The translations under genes were made by a program, and so were the position numbers. A stretch of 64,000 nucleotides of DNA from Pedobacter cryoconitis. GTDB lineage: Bacteria > Bacteroidota > Bacteroidia > Sphingobacteriales > Sphingobacteriaceae. The notes beneath the pieces were generated by a model, which was not told where the DNA came from, ran no database searches, and saw only the letters and a list, made by a program, of their open reading frames with translations. Position 1 is the first letter of the stretch, and each line of letters opens with the position of its first letter. This document shows, in pieces, positions 36,149 through 45,675 of the stretch. Location of the stretch: NCBI GenBank assembly GCA_019352875.1, contig JAAAFW010000006.1:272352-336351 (forward strand). Direction: 5' to 3'.

Positions 36149-37450
36149 ATGGCATCAAAAATCAAAGAACTAGTTTCGAAAATTCCATATCCTATTGGTA
36201 AGATATTAACGAATGTACCTTTTCATCTGAGACTGGGAAAGGCTTACACTGATTATAAACAATTAGTTGAATCGTCGCAAAATTGGTCATTAGATGAGAA
36301 AACAGCATATGTGATTGATAATATGAATCGTATAAAGAATCACGCTCAGACGAGTTTTGATTTTTACAAGAATTTATATGTCGAAAATGATGTTTTCGAT
36401 TTAAAGATTAAGGATTTATCCGATTGGAGCAAAATACCTCTTGTGAGTAAAGAAAATCTGCGAAAGAGAACGACTGATTTTTCTGGTAAATATTTAATTA
36501 ATACTGGAGGTACAAGTGGTGAGCCTTTTTCATTTTATATAGATAAACAAGCCTGGGCTCGTGAGTGGGCCCACATGCATTATATATGGAGCTTAAAAGG
36601 ATACAGTTATAAATTACCGAAAATTACGCTTAGAGGTAAGGACCTTGGTGACGATATTTATCGGTTTAATCCAATTCATAACGAATTTGTGATTAACACC
36701 TACAAAAGTTATTCTAATGTCCATAACTCAAAAAAAATTGTTGATCTGATCTTAAATAAGAAGATAAAGTATGTACACGGATATCCCTCTGCCATATTTA
36801 CTTTTTTTTCAGAATTGGAGAAAGTTATCAGCATCGATGATCATGAAAAAATTAAGGCGACTTTAAAAGTTGCTTTGCTTGGGTCAGAGTTCCCATTGAA
36901 ATATATGATGGAGTACCTCGAAGATAAGTGGAATTTAGATTATATATCCTGGTACGGACATAGCGAGATGAGCACATTGGCTTTTGATTTGCATAAAGAC
37001 AATAGTTATCAACCCTTAGTCACCTATGGATATGCAGAATTGGTTTCGGATGAACTTGTTGCGACCTCTTACCATAATGTCGATATGCCATTAATACGTT
37101 ATAAAACCGGTGACTTGATAAGCGGTGTGACTGACAACGGAATATTAAGCTCTTTCACGATAAAAGAGGGAAGGTCGGGTGATTTTATTGAAGATAAAAA
37201 CGGTAAAAACATCTCGCTCACCTCTATGATATTTGGAAGGCACCATAAGGCCTTTGACGTTTTTGATTTCGTACAAGTGAAACAGGAAATTCCAGGCGCA
37301 GCAATAATTTTTGTTACAAATAAATCAAACTATAAAGTTGAAGAACTTCATACCTACTTCAATTTTGATAATATAAATATTGAATTTTCATTTATCGAGC
37401 TAAAAGAACCGGTTTTGTCTAAAGCAGGCAAATTTAAGTTAAAACTATAA
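36149..37450 (+). CDS. CapK-like adenylate-forming enzyme
   Basis: A 433-residue member of the phenylacetate-CoA ligase/CapK group of AMP-binding enzymes. The phosphate-binding loop reads NTGGTSGEPFSFYI (about 118-131), and LRGKDLGDDIYRF, LKVALLGSEFPL, WYGHSEMSTLAFDL and IRYKTGDLI (A8-like) follow. Members in capsule loci are thought to activate a carboxylate for attachment to the polymer or its precursor. The 2-base gap to the CapA-like gene suggests a shared function, for example decorating a uronic acid or amino sugar. No carrier protein or condensing enzyme is encoded nearby, so the acceptor is unknown. Confidence 0.82.
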   Translation: MASKIKELVSKIPYPIGKILTNVPFHLRLGKAYTDYKQLVESSQNWSLDEKTAYVIDNMNRIKNHAQTSFDFYKNLYVENDVFDLKIKDLSDWSKIPLVSKENLRKRTTDFSGKYLINTGGTSGEPFSFYIDKQAWAREWAHMHYIWSLKGYSYKLPKITLRGKDLGDDIYRFNPIHNEFVINTYKSYSNVHNSKKIVDLILNKKIKYVHGYPSAIFTFFSELEKVISIDDHEKIKATLKVALLGSEFPLKYMMEYLEDKWNLDYISWYGHSEMSTLAFDLHKDNSYQPLVTYGYAELVSDELVATSYHNVDMPLIRYKTGDLISGVTDNGILSSFTIKEGRSGDFIEDKNGKNISLTSMIFGRHHKAFDVFDFVQVKQEIPGAAIIFVTNKSNYKVEELHTYFNFDNINIEFSFIELKEPVLSKAGKFKLKL

Positions 37451-37455
37451 AATTA

Positions 37456-39576
37456 ATGAAGCAAATAATCCAAGATTTAAAAGACGGCAATACGATTTTA
37501 GAAGATGTTCCAGCACCAACGGTAAAAAATGGTTCTGTTTTGATATCTACTAGCCGAACATTAGTTTCTTTAGGAACTGAAAGGATGTTAGTAGAGTTTG
37601 GTAAAGCAAATTTTTTACAAAAAGCGATCCAGCAACCTGACAAAGTAAAACAAGTATTAGACAAAGTAAAAACAGACGGACTAAAACCGACTATTGATTC
37701 TGTATTTAATAAATTAGGGCAACCCTTACCTTTAGGCTATTGTAATGTAGGGAAAGTTGTAGCAGTTGGTAAAGGGGTCGATGATTTTAAAATAGGAGAT
37801 CGCGTAGCGTCAAACGGTGCGCATGCTGAGTTTGTTTCAGTTCCTCAAAATTTAGTAGCTAAAATTCCAGATAACGTATCTGATGATGAGGCTGCTTTTA
37901 CTGTAATTGGAGCTATCGGATTACAAGGGATACGCCTGGCTAATCCTACTTTCGGAGAAACTTTTGTTGTTGTCGGTTTAGGTTTGATCGGATTGATGAC
38001 CGCACAGTTATTAGTTGCCAACGGCTGTAAAGTAATTGGTTTTGATTATGACGGTACCAAAGTAGAACTTGCCAAATCGTTTGGTATTACCGCTGTTAAT
38101 CCTTCTGAAGGAACTGATCAGGTATCATTTGTAAATTCTTTTACGAATGGTATTGGAGCTGATGCGGTAATTATCACAGCATCTAATAAAAGTAATGAGA
38201 TCATTGCGCAATCTGCAAAGATGTCTAGAAAAAGAGGTAGGATAATATTGGTCGGTGTTATCGGGTTGGATATAAGTCGGGCAGATTTTTATGAAAAAGA
38301 ACTTACTTTCCAAGTGTCCTGTTCATATGGACCAGGTCGATACGACGACAATTATGAGCAAAAAGGTATCGATTATCCACTGTCCTTTGTAAGATGGACG
38401 GAAAAAAGAAATTTTGAGGCGGTCCTCCAGGCAATCTCCAGAAAGCTTATACATGTTAATGAATTGATTACTGAAAGAGTTGCTCTGGCAGACTATGATC
38501 AGATTTATGGTAACATGAAAGCTTCAAATTCTATCGCTTCTATTCTGATGTACAATCAGAGTAGTGGTGAGCCAAATAGAATAATACAGTTAAATAATAA
38601 TTCATTTGTAGGGACCAAGGCCGTATTAGGAATCATTGGTGCTGGTAATTTTACCAGTGCAATGATCTTACCGTGTCTAAAGAATACTACCGCAGCACTA
38701 AAATTTATTGCAAGCGCGGGGGGGCTGTCTGGTACGACGCTTGCGAAGAAATACAGTATTTCTAATTCAACTACGGATTATAGTAACATACTGGATGATT
38801 CAGATGTTAATCTAGTTTTAATAACCACCAGACATAATTCTCATGCTTCGTTAATTCAAAAAAGTCTGGTATCTGGCAAACATGTTTTTGTAGAAAAACC
38901 TTTGGCTTTAAATGAGGAAGAGCTCTCAGAAATTATAAAAACCTATCAACAGCATAATAAGACGATAAATGTTGGGTTCAATAGAAGGTTTGCACCTCTA
39001 GCGTTGAAAATGAAAAAGTTGTTAGGTAAAGAAAATACACCTGTCAATATTGTTGCGACGATGAATGCAGGATTTATTCCGTCTAATAGTTGGGTGCACG
39101 ATATGGAGGTCGGCGGTGGTAGAATTATCGGCGAAGCTTGCCATTTTATTGACCTTTGTACTTATATAGCCGGATCATTAGTTAAGGCGGTTTGTTTAAA
39201 TTCAATGGGAACCAATCCAGATGAAAATACAGATAACGTTTCAATTTTGCTGAAATATGAAAACGGCACTAATGCTGTTATCAATTATTTTTCAAATGGA
39301 AGCAAATCTTACTCCAAAGAAAGACTCGAAGTTTACAGTGAGGAGCGCACGCTGGTATTAGATAACTGGCGCAAATTGAAAGGATATGGCTTTAATGGTT
39401 TTTCAAGCGAATCTTCATCACAAGATAAAGGGCATTCAGAACAATTCAGAAGATTGATTAGCACCGTGGAAAATGGTGGTGAGCCAATTATACCATTCGA
39501 CGAAATTGTAAATACAACTCGTGCCAGTTTTGCTGCAATCGAGAGTTTGAAAATTGGAAATTGGGTTCAAATTTAA
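37456..39576 (+). CDS. Two-domain oxidoreductase: Zn-alcohol-dehydrogenase-like plus Gfo/Idh/MocA-like
   Basis: A 706-residue fusion. The N-terminal half (about 1-370) is a medium-chain dehydrogenase: GNVGKVV-type entry at YCNVGKVVAVG, GDRVASNGAHAEF, then the Rossmann motif GLGLIG (about 174-179). The C-terminal half (about 388-706) is a Gfo/Idh/MocA enzyme with GIIGAGNFT (about 392-400), FVEKPLAL (about 478-485) and the GGGRIIGEACHFIDL segment holding the catalytic histidine. The same fusion occurs beside WecB-like epimerases and heparinase-like proteins in other bacterial polysaccharide loci, as here. Reaction unknown; oxidation/reduction of a sugar nucleotide or of a lipid-linked sugar is likely. 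Both halves look intact. Confidence 0.88.
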   Translation: MKQIIQDLKDGNTILEDVPAPTVKNGSVLISTSRTLVSLGTERMLVEFGKANFLQKAIQQPDKVKQVLDKVKTDGLKPTIDSVFNKLGQPLPLGYCNVGKVVAVGKGVDDFKIGDRVASNGAHAEFVSVPQNLVAKIPDNVSDDEAAFTVIGAIGLQGIRLANPTFGETFVVVGLGLIGLMTAQLLVANGCKVIGFDYDGTKVELAKSFGITAVNPSEGTDQVSFVNSFTNGIGADAVIITASNKSNEIIAQSAKMSRKRGRIILVGVIGLDISRADFYEKELTFQVSCSYGPGRYDDNYEQKGIDYPLSFVRWTEKRNFEAVLQAISRKLIHVNELITERVALADYDQIYGNMKASNSIASILMYNQSSGEPNRIIQLNNNSFVGTKAVLGIIGAGNFTSAMILPCLKNTTAALKFIASAGGLSGTTLAKKYSISNSTTDYSNILDDSDVNLVLITTRHNSHASLIQKSLVSGKHVFVEKPLALNEEELSEIIKTYQQHNKTINVGFNRRFAPLALKMKKLLGKENTPVNIVATMNAGFIPSNSWVHDMEVGGGRIIGEACHFIDLCTYIAGSLVKAVCLNSMGTNPDENTDNVSILLKYENGTNAVINYFSNGSKSYSKERLEVYSEERTLVLDNWRKLKGYGFNGFSSESSSQDKGHSEQFRRLISTVENGGEPIIPFDEIVNTTRASFAAIESLKIGNWVQI

Positions 39577-39604
39577 AAATTAACGTTTAATTACTTTTAT
39601 AAAT

Positions 39605-40705
39605 ATGCTAATAACGATTATAGCTGGTGCTCGTCCTAATTTCATGAAAGTTGCGCCAATAATAGATGCAATTAAAGCAAAAAAAACCGAGGGTATTAAT
39701 ATTAACTATAGACTTGTTCACACTGGACAGCATTATGATAAAAAAATGTCTGGTGACTTTTTTGAACAGTTAGGTATACCTGAGCCCGATGCAAATCTTG
39801 AAGCAGGTGGGGGAAGTCAGGCAGAACAAACAGCAGCCATAATGATTCGGTTCGAAAAAGAGCTTCTTGAGCATAAAGCTGACTTGGTTCTGGTTGTTGG
39901 AGATGTAACAAGTACAATGGCTTGTTCCATTGTTGCCCAAAAACTTCAGATTAAAGTGGCACATGTTGAAGCAGGAATCCGGTCAGGCGACTGGACAATG
40001 CCAGAAGAAATAAATAGACTGGTCACTGATAGTATTACCAATTATTTTTTTACGACTTCTGAGGTTGCTAATGCCAACTTAATTAACACTGGAATAGATA
40101 AAGGCAGGATTTTCTATGTTGGTAATACAATGATAGATACACTTTTAAAGCAGATGCCGAATTTCAGAAAACCGTCTGTCTGGGATGAACTCGGGTTAAA
40201 GGAAAAAGAATATATTGTTATTACATTACACCGACCTGCCAATGTTGATCAGGAGTCTCAATTGCGGGAATTAATTCAAACAATTGCCGACAGTTCTAAT
40301 GGTATACCGCTGGTATTTCCTGTACATCCCAGAACAGGTAAGATCTTGAAAAACTTGGGTATTGAAGCGTCTAATCTGCATCTCATCGAACCTTTAGGAT
40401 ATCTGGAGTTTAATTACCTGGTGAAAAATGCGAAAGCTGTTTTAACTGATTCTGGAGGAATTACCGAAGAAACTACGGTAATGGGTGTGCCGTGCATGAC
40501 TTTAAGGGATAATACCGAAAGACCTGAAACGGTTAATATTGGGACAAATGAGTTGTTGGGAACAAATCCACTAGCTATACCTCCGGCGATGGAAAAGTTG
40601 TTTGCGGGGGATTGGAAAAAAGGCGGAATCCCGGAATTATGGGATGGCAAGACAGCAGGACGAATTGTAGAATCTCTTATTGTAGAGTTCAATCTGAATG
40701 ATTAA
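39605..40705 (+). CDS. wecB: UDP-N-acetylglucosamine 2-epimerase (non-hydrolysing, WecB family)
   Basis: A 366-residue GT-B-fold epimerase interconverting UDP-GlcNAc and UDP-ManNAc. Visible: GARPNFMKVAP (8-18), HTGQHYDKKMS, VVGDVTSTMACSIVAQK, HVEAGIRSGDW with MPEEINR, HPRTGK, and LTDSGGITEETTVMGVPC with TLRDNTERPETV. All blocks of the non-hydrolysing enzymes are present. Because a HexNAc dehydrogenase (27729) is in the same locus, a branch acting on a UDP-HexNAc uronate (WbpI-like) or a UDP-L-FucNAc synthase (WbjD/FnlC-like) is possible. Overlaps the heparinase-like gene by 8 bases. Confidence 0.88.
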   Translation: MLITIIAGARPNFMKVAPIIDAIKAKKTEGININYRLVHTGQHYDKKMSGDFFEQLGIPEPDANLEAGGGSQAEQTAAIMIRFEKELLEHKADLVLVVGDVTSTMACSIVAQKLQIKVAHVEAGIRSGDWTMPEEINRLVTDSITNYFFTTSEVANANLINTGIDKGRIFYVGNTMIDTLLKQMPNFRKPSVWDELGLKEKEYIVITLHRPANVDQESQLRELIQTIADSSNGIPLVFPVHPRTGKILKNLGIEASNLHLIEPLGYLEFNYLVKNAKAVLTDSGGITEETTVMGVPCMTLRDNTERPETVNIGTNELLGTNPLAIPPAMEKLFAGDWKKGGIPELWDGKTAGRIVESLIVEFNLND

Positions 40706-42281
40706 GAAAGTTAGATTATTATTAGCTACGGTTTCTCACCTGAAATGGATTCAGATAAAATATCAAATCATATATAGACTGAAGAAACCTGGTACGTTGC
40801 TTAAATATTGTGAATCAAGCGTTGTAAAGATTGATCAGCCGCTTTCTTTTAGAATAATGCCGCCGGTATATAAATCTTTCCTGGAGGGAAATATATTCGT
40901 TTTTTTAAATCAAACGGTAGATTTCGGAAAAGAAATAGACTGGAATTTTCAAGGTAACGGAAAATTATGGAACTATAATTTGCAATATGGGAATTTTCTA
41001 TTGCAAGAGGAGGTTACTGTCGCTGCAAAAGTACGATTAATAAAGTCCATATATTCATGGCTTAAGGACGGAAGATTAAATCTGGAGCCATATCCTGCGT
41101 CCCTTAGAATTATTAATATTATCCGGTTTGTCACGCAGGAAAATATTTTGGATCAGGATATTTTAGTTTCCCTAAGGGGTGAACTGAGTTATTTATCAGT
41201 TCACCCCGAATATCATATTATGGGAAACCATTTATTGGAAAATGGTTTTTCGCTTATTGTGGGGGGGGCTTTTTTCAATAACATTGAATGGTTAACTCAA
41301 GGAAGGCAGATTATTGAGAGCGAATTAAATGAGCAAATCCTGAATGATGGGGCGCATTTCGAGTTAAGTCCCATGTATCACCAGATCATCTTCTTTAGAC
41401 TTCTGGAATTAATTGATTGGTATTCTGAATATGAAAAGGTTGATAAAGGATTCTTATCCTTCTTGAAAGACAAGGCCGCGCTTATGTTATCCTGGCTTAA
41501 GGTTATCACATTCAGGAATGGTGATATTCCTCACTTGAATGACAGTTCTGATTGTATTTCTTATTCAACTGATTGGCTCGCACAATATTCAGCGATGCTG
41601 AATGTTGAACAAGATCAGTCTGTATCAATTAAGGAATCTGGCTATCGGACGTTTAGTAACAACGATTACGAATGCGTTATTGATCTGGCTCAGATTGGTC
41701 CTTCCTACCAAGCGGGGCACGGACACTCAGATGCTTTATCTTTTATTCTATATGCTAATTCTAAGCCCGTATTTGTGGAGCAGGGAACCTCCACGTACCA
41801 GATTGGTGCACGGAGGAATACCGAACGCTCTACTTCAGCTCATAATACGGTTGAAGTAAATTATATGAATCAGTCCAATGTTTGGAGTGGTTTCAGAGTG
41901 GGTAACCGGGCAAATGTTAAAATCTTAAATGAAACAGGATCGAAATTTGCTGGTACCCAAGATGGTTATAAGGCAATAGGTCTTCTGCATAAGAGAGCTT
42001 TCGATTTTCAACTAAGTAAAATTGAAATAGTGGACGAGTTGATCGGTAAAACCGCCGTTAATAGTATTGCTTACTTTCATTTGCATCCAGATTTGATCAT
42101 ACAACGACAGGATAATTCTGTAATTATTGATGGAATAGGGTTAATTACTTTCGATGGTAATGTTAAGGTCTCCATCGAAAATTATGAAATGGCAAACGGT
42201 TTTAACAGCTATCTGACAGGCAAAAGAATTCTTGTTAATTTTGACAGGAAACTGATTTCAAATATTATTCTTTCTAAATAA
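40698..42281 (+). CDS. Heparinase II/III-like protein without signal peptide
   Basis: A 527-residue protein with the alpha-toroid plus beta-sandwich layout of heparinase II/III-type polysaccharide lyases. Characteristic pieces: NYNLQYGNFL, EPYPASLRIIN, MGNHLLENGFSL (about 174-185, equivalent to the catalytic Asn/His region), DGAHFELSPMYHQ, then AGHGHSDALSF (about 338-348) and RNTERSTSAHNTVEV in the C-terminal sandwich. True lyases act on uronic-acid polymers and are exported, but no signal peptide is visible (the start MIKKVRLLLATVSHLKW is short and basic). Members in this setting may instead act on lipid-linked intermediates or be exported by another route. Overlaps the epimerase gene by 8 bases. 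Confidence 0.82.
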   Translation: MIKKVRLLLATVSHLKWIQIKYQIIYRLKKPGTLLKYCESSVVKIDQPLSFRIMPPVYKSFLEGNIFVFLNQTVDFGKEIDWNFQGNGKLWNYNLQYGNFLLQEEVTVAAKVRLIKSIYSWLKDGRLNLEPYPASLRIINIIRFVTQENILDQDILVSLRGELSYLSVHPEYHIMGNHLLENGFSLIVGGAFFNNIEWLTQGRQIIESELNEQILNDGAHFELSPMYHQIIFFRLLELIDWYSEYEKVDKGFLSFLKDKAALMLSWLKVITFRNGDIPHLNDSSDCISYSTDWLAQYSAMLNVEQDQSVSIKESGYRTFSNNDYECVIDLAQIGPSYQAGHGHSDALSFILYANSKPVFVEQGTSTYQIGARRNTERSTSAHNTVEVNYMNQSNVWSGFRVGNRANVKILNETGSKFAGTQDGYKAIGLLHKRAFDFQLSKIEIVDELIGKTAVNSIAYFHLHPDLIIQRQDNSVIIDGIGLITFDGNVKVSIENYEMANGFNSYLTGKRILVNFDRKLISNIILSK

Positions 42282-42286
42282 AATAA

Positions 42287-43453
42287 GTGAAAAAAATACT
42301 TTATTTAACTTTTTATTTTGAACCTGATTTGTGTGCCGGTTCATTTCGTAATTCCCCTCTGGTCAAAGAATTGGCTAAACAGCTTGAAAATAAAGCTACA
42401 ATTGACGTGATGACAACTTTACCTAATAGGTACAGTACATTCGAGGCCGAAGCCATGCAATTTGAATCGCGTGGTAATTATAACATCTCCAGAATATCGA
42501 TACCTAAACATAACAGTGGCATGAAGGATCAGATTTTGTCTTTCAGAACATACTTTTCAGAGGTTCAGAAGCTGATTAAAGGTAAGAAGTACGATCTGGT
42601 TGTTGCCTCATCTTCCCGTTTATTTACGGCATATCTGGGATATAAAATCGCTAAAAAACAGAATATCCCGCTTTATCTGGATATACGTGATTTATTTACA
42701 GATACCATAAAAGATGTCCTGACCAGTAAAGTGTTGAAATTTGCTGCGCTACCTATTTTGGATTTTGTGGAGCAGAAAGTTTTTAATTATGCAACTCATA
42801 TAAATTTAATTTCTGGAGGTTTCAGAAAGTATTTTGATAAATATCCAAACGCGAAATATACCTCATTTCCAAATGGGATTGATAATGAATTCTTGAATCT
42901 AGATCAGAGTGAAGTTAAAGATCGGGCCTATAAAGTGGTTACTTATGCGGGTAATTTAGGTGAGGGACAAGGATTACATATTATAGTTCCGCAGGCTGCG
43001 AAAATTTTAGGGGATTCTTATAAGTTTCAGATTATAGGTGATGGCGGTGCTAAGCATAAACTGATTGCCGAGATAGAACGGTTGGGTGTCAAGAATGTCG
43101 AATTGATAAATCCTGTGCCGCGTAAAGAACTTTTATCAGCCTATAGAGATTCTGATTTTCTTTTCCTCCATTTGAATGATTACGAAGCATTTAAGAAAGT
43201 ATTGCCTTCTAAAGTATTTGAATTGGGGGCATACGATAAACCCATTATAGCTGGTGTAGCCGGATTTGCAAATGAATTTATTGAAGAGAATATACCTAAT
43301 AGAATATTATTTCTTCCTGGGGATGTCGATGAAATGGTAAATCAGTTGAAGAACTATAACTATCAAACATATTTCCGGGATAAGTTTATCGCAAAATATC
43401 AGAGGGATTCTATTAACACAAATATGGCTAAGTCAATCGTGAATTTGTTGTAA
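42287..43453 (+). CDS. GT4-family glycosyltransferase (WbuB-like)
   Basis: A 388-residue GT-B transferase beginning with a GTG start 5 bases after the heparinase-like stop. Visible: YLTFYFEPDLCAGSFRNSPL, LVVASSSRLFTAYLG, LDIRDLFTDTIKD, the donor domain VVTYAGNLGEGQGLHIIVP, FQIIGDGGAKHKL, and KVFELGAYDKPIIAG in place of a clear E-x7-E. The ASSSRLFTAYLGYKIA and LDIRDLF blocks are those of WbuB-type transferases, which add FucNAc-type sugars in E. coli O26. It is the last gene of the AT-rich cargo, followed by a 270-base gap. Confidence 0.85.
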   Translation: MKKILYLTFYFEPDLCAGSFRNSPLVKELAKQLENKATIDVMTTLPNRYSTFEAEAMQFESRGNYNISRISIPKHNSGMKDQILSFRTYFSEVQKLIKGKKYDLVVASSSRLFTAYLGYKIAKKQNIPLYLDIRDLFTDTIKDVLTSKVLKFAALPILDFVEQKVFNYATHINLISGGFRKYFDKYPNAKYTSFPNGIDNEFLNLDQSEVKDRAYKVVTYAGNLGEGQGLHIIVPQAAKILGDSYKFQIIGDGGAKHKLIAEIERLGVKNVELINPVPRKELLSAYRDSDFLFLHLNDYEAFKKVLPSKVFELGAYDKPIIAGVAGFANEFIEENIPNRILFLPGDVDEMVNQLKNYNYQTYFRDKFIAKYQRDSINTNMAKSIVNLL

Positions 43454-43723
43454 AATTAACTTAGTATTTGACTATTCATTCTGTTCACAAATATGGTCAT
43501 CTGACAAATTGGTTGAACATTGTCTGTAACAATTAAGATTTATAGTAGTATTAATTTTATATTTAATTAATTTAATTACGCATTATGATGCTTTGTTGAA
43601 TTAATGTTTATTTTTTAGTAAAAAAAATGTTAAGAAATAATCCTATTCAACATTTATCGTTTTAAAATCATTTTTTGGTACGGTTTTTTAGGAGTGCTGT
43701 GTCAAACATAAATATCGAGCATT
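43454..43723. other. AT-rich intergenic region before the WbpM-like gene
   Basis: The longest gap within locus B. It holds runs such as ttaattttatatttaattaa and a small ATTGT-CTGTA-ACAAT hairpin (near 43517), but no exact TAnnTTTG box, no recognisable RNA and no credible coding frame. It probably contains the control region of the WbpM-like gene and marks the boundary of the variable cargo. Confidence 0.5.
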
Positions 43724-45658
43724 TTGTTTACACAAATTAATATAGTTCCCCGTTGGATAATCTTCGCGCTTGATTTAGCGATTTGTATTGTTTCCTTGAC
43801 GTTTGCTTATTCATTGAGACTCAATTTTGATCTCCTTGCACTGGATCGTATAGAATTCAGTAGAAATGTATTGATACTGACCTCGCTGAACGCGGTAGTT
43901 TTCGTATTAATGAAGAGCTATTCAGGCATTATACGTTATACGAGCGGACAGGATTCATTCCGTATTTTATATTCAATTTTGTTAGCGAACTCCATATACT
44001 TTGTTATTAATATGGTCTTTGTTGCTTTGGGATTTCGGCCCCTCATACACACCACAGTTCTAATTGTAAACGCATTAACTTGTTTCGGCCTGCTGGTGAG
44101 TTACAGGATTATGATTAAGTACTTCTTCATGTATATTAAAAACCTGAAGCTGGATAAAGTTAAAGTGTTGATTTATGGAGCAGGAGAGGCGGGTATTTTA
44201 ACTAAAAGAACCTTTGATCACGATCCTAAAGTAAATAAGAGAATTGTTGCTTTTGTAGATGATGATATGCGTAAAGTGGGTAAAACCATAGAGGGTATTA
44301 TGATTCTGGATGCCAGTAGATTTGAAGAAATAATTGTAAAGCATGAAGTAGAGGAGGTAATTTTTGCCAGTTACTCTCTTCCTGCAGATACACAGTCTAG
44401 CATTGTTGATATCTGTCTGGAACAAGGTATTAAAGTTTTAAATATTCCGCCGCCTAATGCATGGACAGGGGGTAAGATCCAGTCTGGTCAGATTAAGAAA
44501 CTGAATATTGAAGATTTGCTGAACCGTAAATCTATTGATATTGATATTGAGGGAATAGGCAGCCAGTTAAAAGATAAACGTATTCTGATTACAGGGGCTG
44601 CCGGATCTATCGGTTCTGAGATTGTAAGACAGCTGAGTAAGTTTGACGTTGGCTTAATTATCTTATGTGACCAGAGTGAAACAGGTCTGCATGATCTATA
44701 TCTGGAATTGACTGAGCGCGCAAAGAACAAAAATTTCCATGCTTTTATTGGTGATGTAAGAGATGAAAAACGGATGGAGACTCTGTTTAAGACTTTTAAG
44801 CCCCACTACGTCTATCATGCAGGTGCATATAAACATGTACCTTTAATGGAAGATAATCCATCAGAGGCGATTAAAACCAATGTCCTTGGAACAAAAACTA
44901 TTGCCGATAAGGCTGTGAAATATGGTGTCCAGAAGTTTGTGATGATTTCTACCGATAAGGCGGTGAACCCAACCAACGTGATGGGTGCTTCGAAAAGAAT
45001 TGCAGAAATCTATGTACAATCGTTAAATAATTCATTACATCATACCGATCATGTATTCAGTAACGGTTTAGGTTATATCAATGATCTGGATGTTAAACCG
45101 ATCACTAAATTTATCACCACCCGTTTTGGAAATGTATTGGGGTCTAACGGCTCTGTAATTCCAAGATTTAAACAGCAGATTGAAAAGGGAGGCCCGATTA
45201 CAGTTACACATCCGGAAATTACACGTTACTTCATGACTATTCCTGAAGCATGCCGTTTAGTGCTGGAAGCAGGTTGTATGGGTAAAGGCGGTGAGATATT
45301 CGTGTTTGACATGGGTAAATCTGTTAAAATTGTTGATTTAGCCAAAAAAATGATTCAGCTGGCCGGTCTCAGACCGAACGAGGATATCAAAATTGAGTAT
45401 TCAGGCCTCAGACCTGGAGAAAAATTATATGAAGAGCTGTTAAACGATAATGAGAATACTATGCCTACGCACCATTCAAAAATTATGATTGGGAAGGTGA
45501 GAGAGTATGAGTTTAATGATATTCAACTGCAGATTTATAACCTGGTTGACAGTGCCCGCAGGTCGGAAGATATGCAGGTTGTTACTTTAATGAAACAGTT
45601 GGTTAAGGAATATAAGAGTCAAAACTCTATCTTCGAAAACCTGGACGCTAAAGTTTAA
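43724..45658 (+). CDS. Membrane-bound nucleoside-diphosphate-sugar dehydratase (WbpM/CapD family)
   Basis: A 644-residue protein with four N-terminal membrane segments (about 10-140), a first Rossmann-like domain (GAGEAGIL, about 152-159) and a catalytic SDR domain with GAAGSIGSE (about 291-299) and STDKAVNPTNVMGASK (about 408-423), where Met replaces the usual catalytic Tyr as in this family. It would convert UDP-GlcNAc to its 4-keto-6-deoxy form, precursor of QuiNAc, FucNAc or bacillosamine. The start is TTG 43724: the frame upstream has a stop at 43709 and no ATG, and MFTQINIVPRWIIF resembles family starts. WbpM homologues often flank variable O-antigen genes, as here. Confidence 0.92.
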   Translation: MFTQINIVPRWIIFALDLAICIVSLTFAYSLRLNFDLLALDRIEFSRNVLILTSLNAVVFVLMKSYSGIIRYTSGQDSFRILYSILLANSIYFVINMVFVALGFRPLIHTTVLIVNALTCFGLLVSYRIMIKYFFMYIKNLKLDKVKVLIYGAGEAGILTKRTFDHDPKVNKRIVAFVDDDMRKVGKTIEGIMILDASRFEEIIVKHEVEEVIFASYSLPADTQSSIVDICLEQGIKVLNIPPPNAWTGGKIQSGQIKKLNIEDLLNRKSIDIDIEGIGSQLKDKRILITGAAGSIGSEIVRQLSKFDVGLIILCDQSETGLHDLYLELTERAKNKNFHAFIGDVRDEKRMETLFKTFKPHYVYHAGAYKHVPLMEDNPSEAIKTNVLGTKTIADKAVKYGVQKFVMISTDKAVNPTNVMGASKRIAEIYVQSLNNSLHHTDHVFSNGLGYINDLDVKPITKFITTRFGNVLGSNGSVIPRFKQQIEKGGPITVTHPEITRYFMTIPEACRLVLEAGCMGKGGEIFVFDMGKSVKIVDLAKKMIQLAGLRPNEDIKIEYSGLRPGEKLYEELLNDNENTMPTHHSKIMIGKVREYEFNDIQLQIYNLVDSARRSEDMQVVTLMKQLVKEYKSQNSIFENLDAKV

Positions 45659-45675
45659 CGTTCCGGCCTTTCTAA

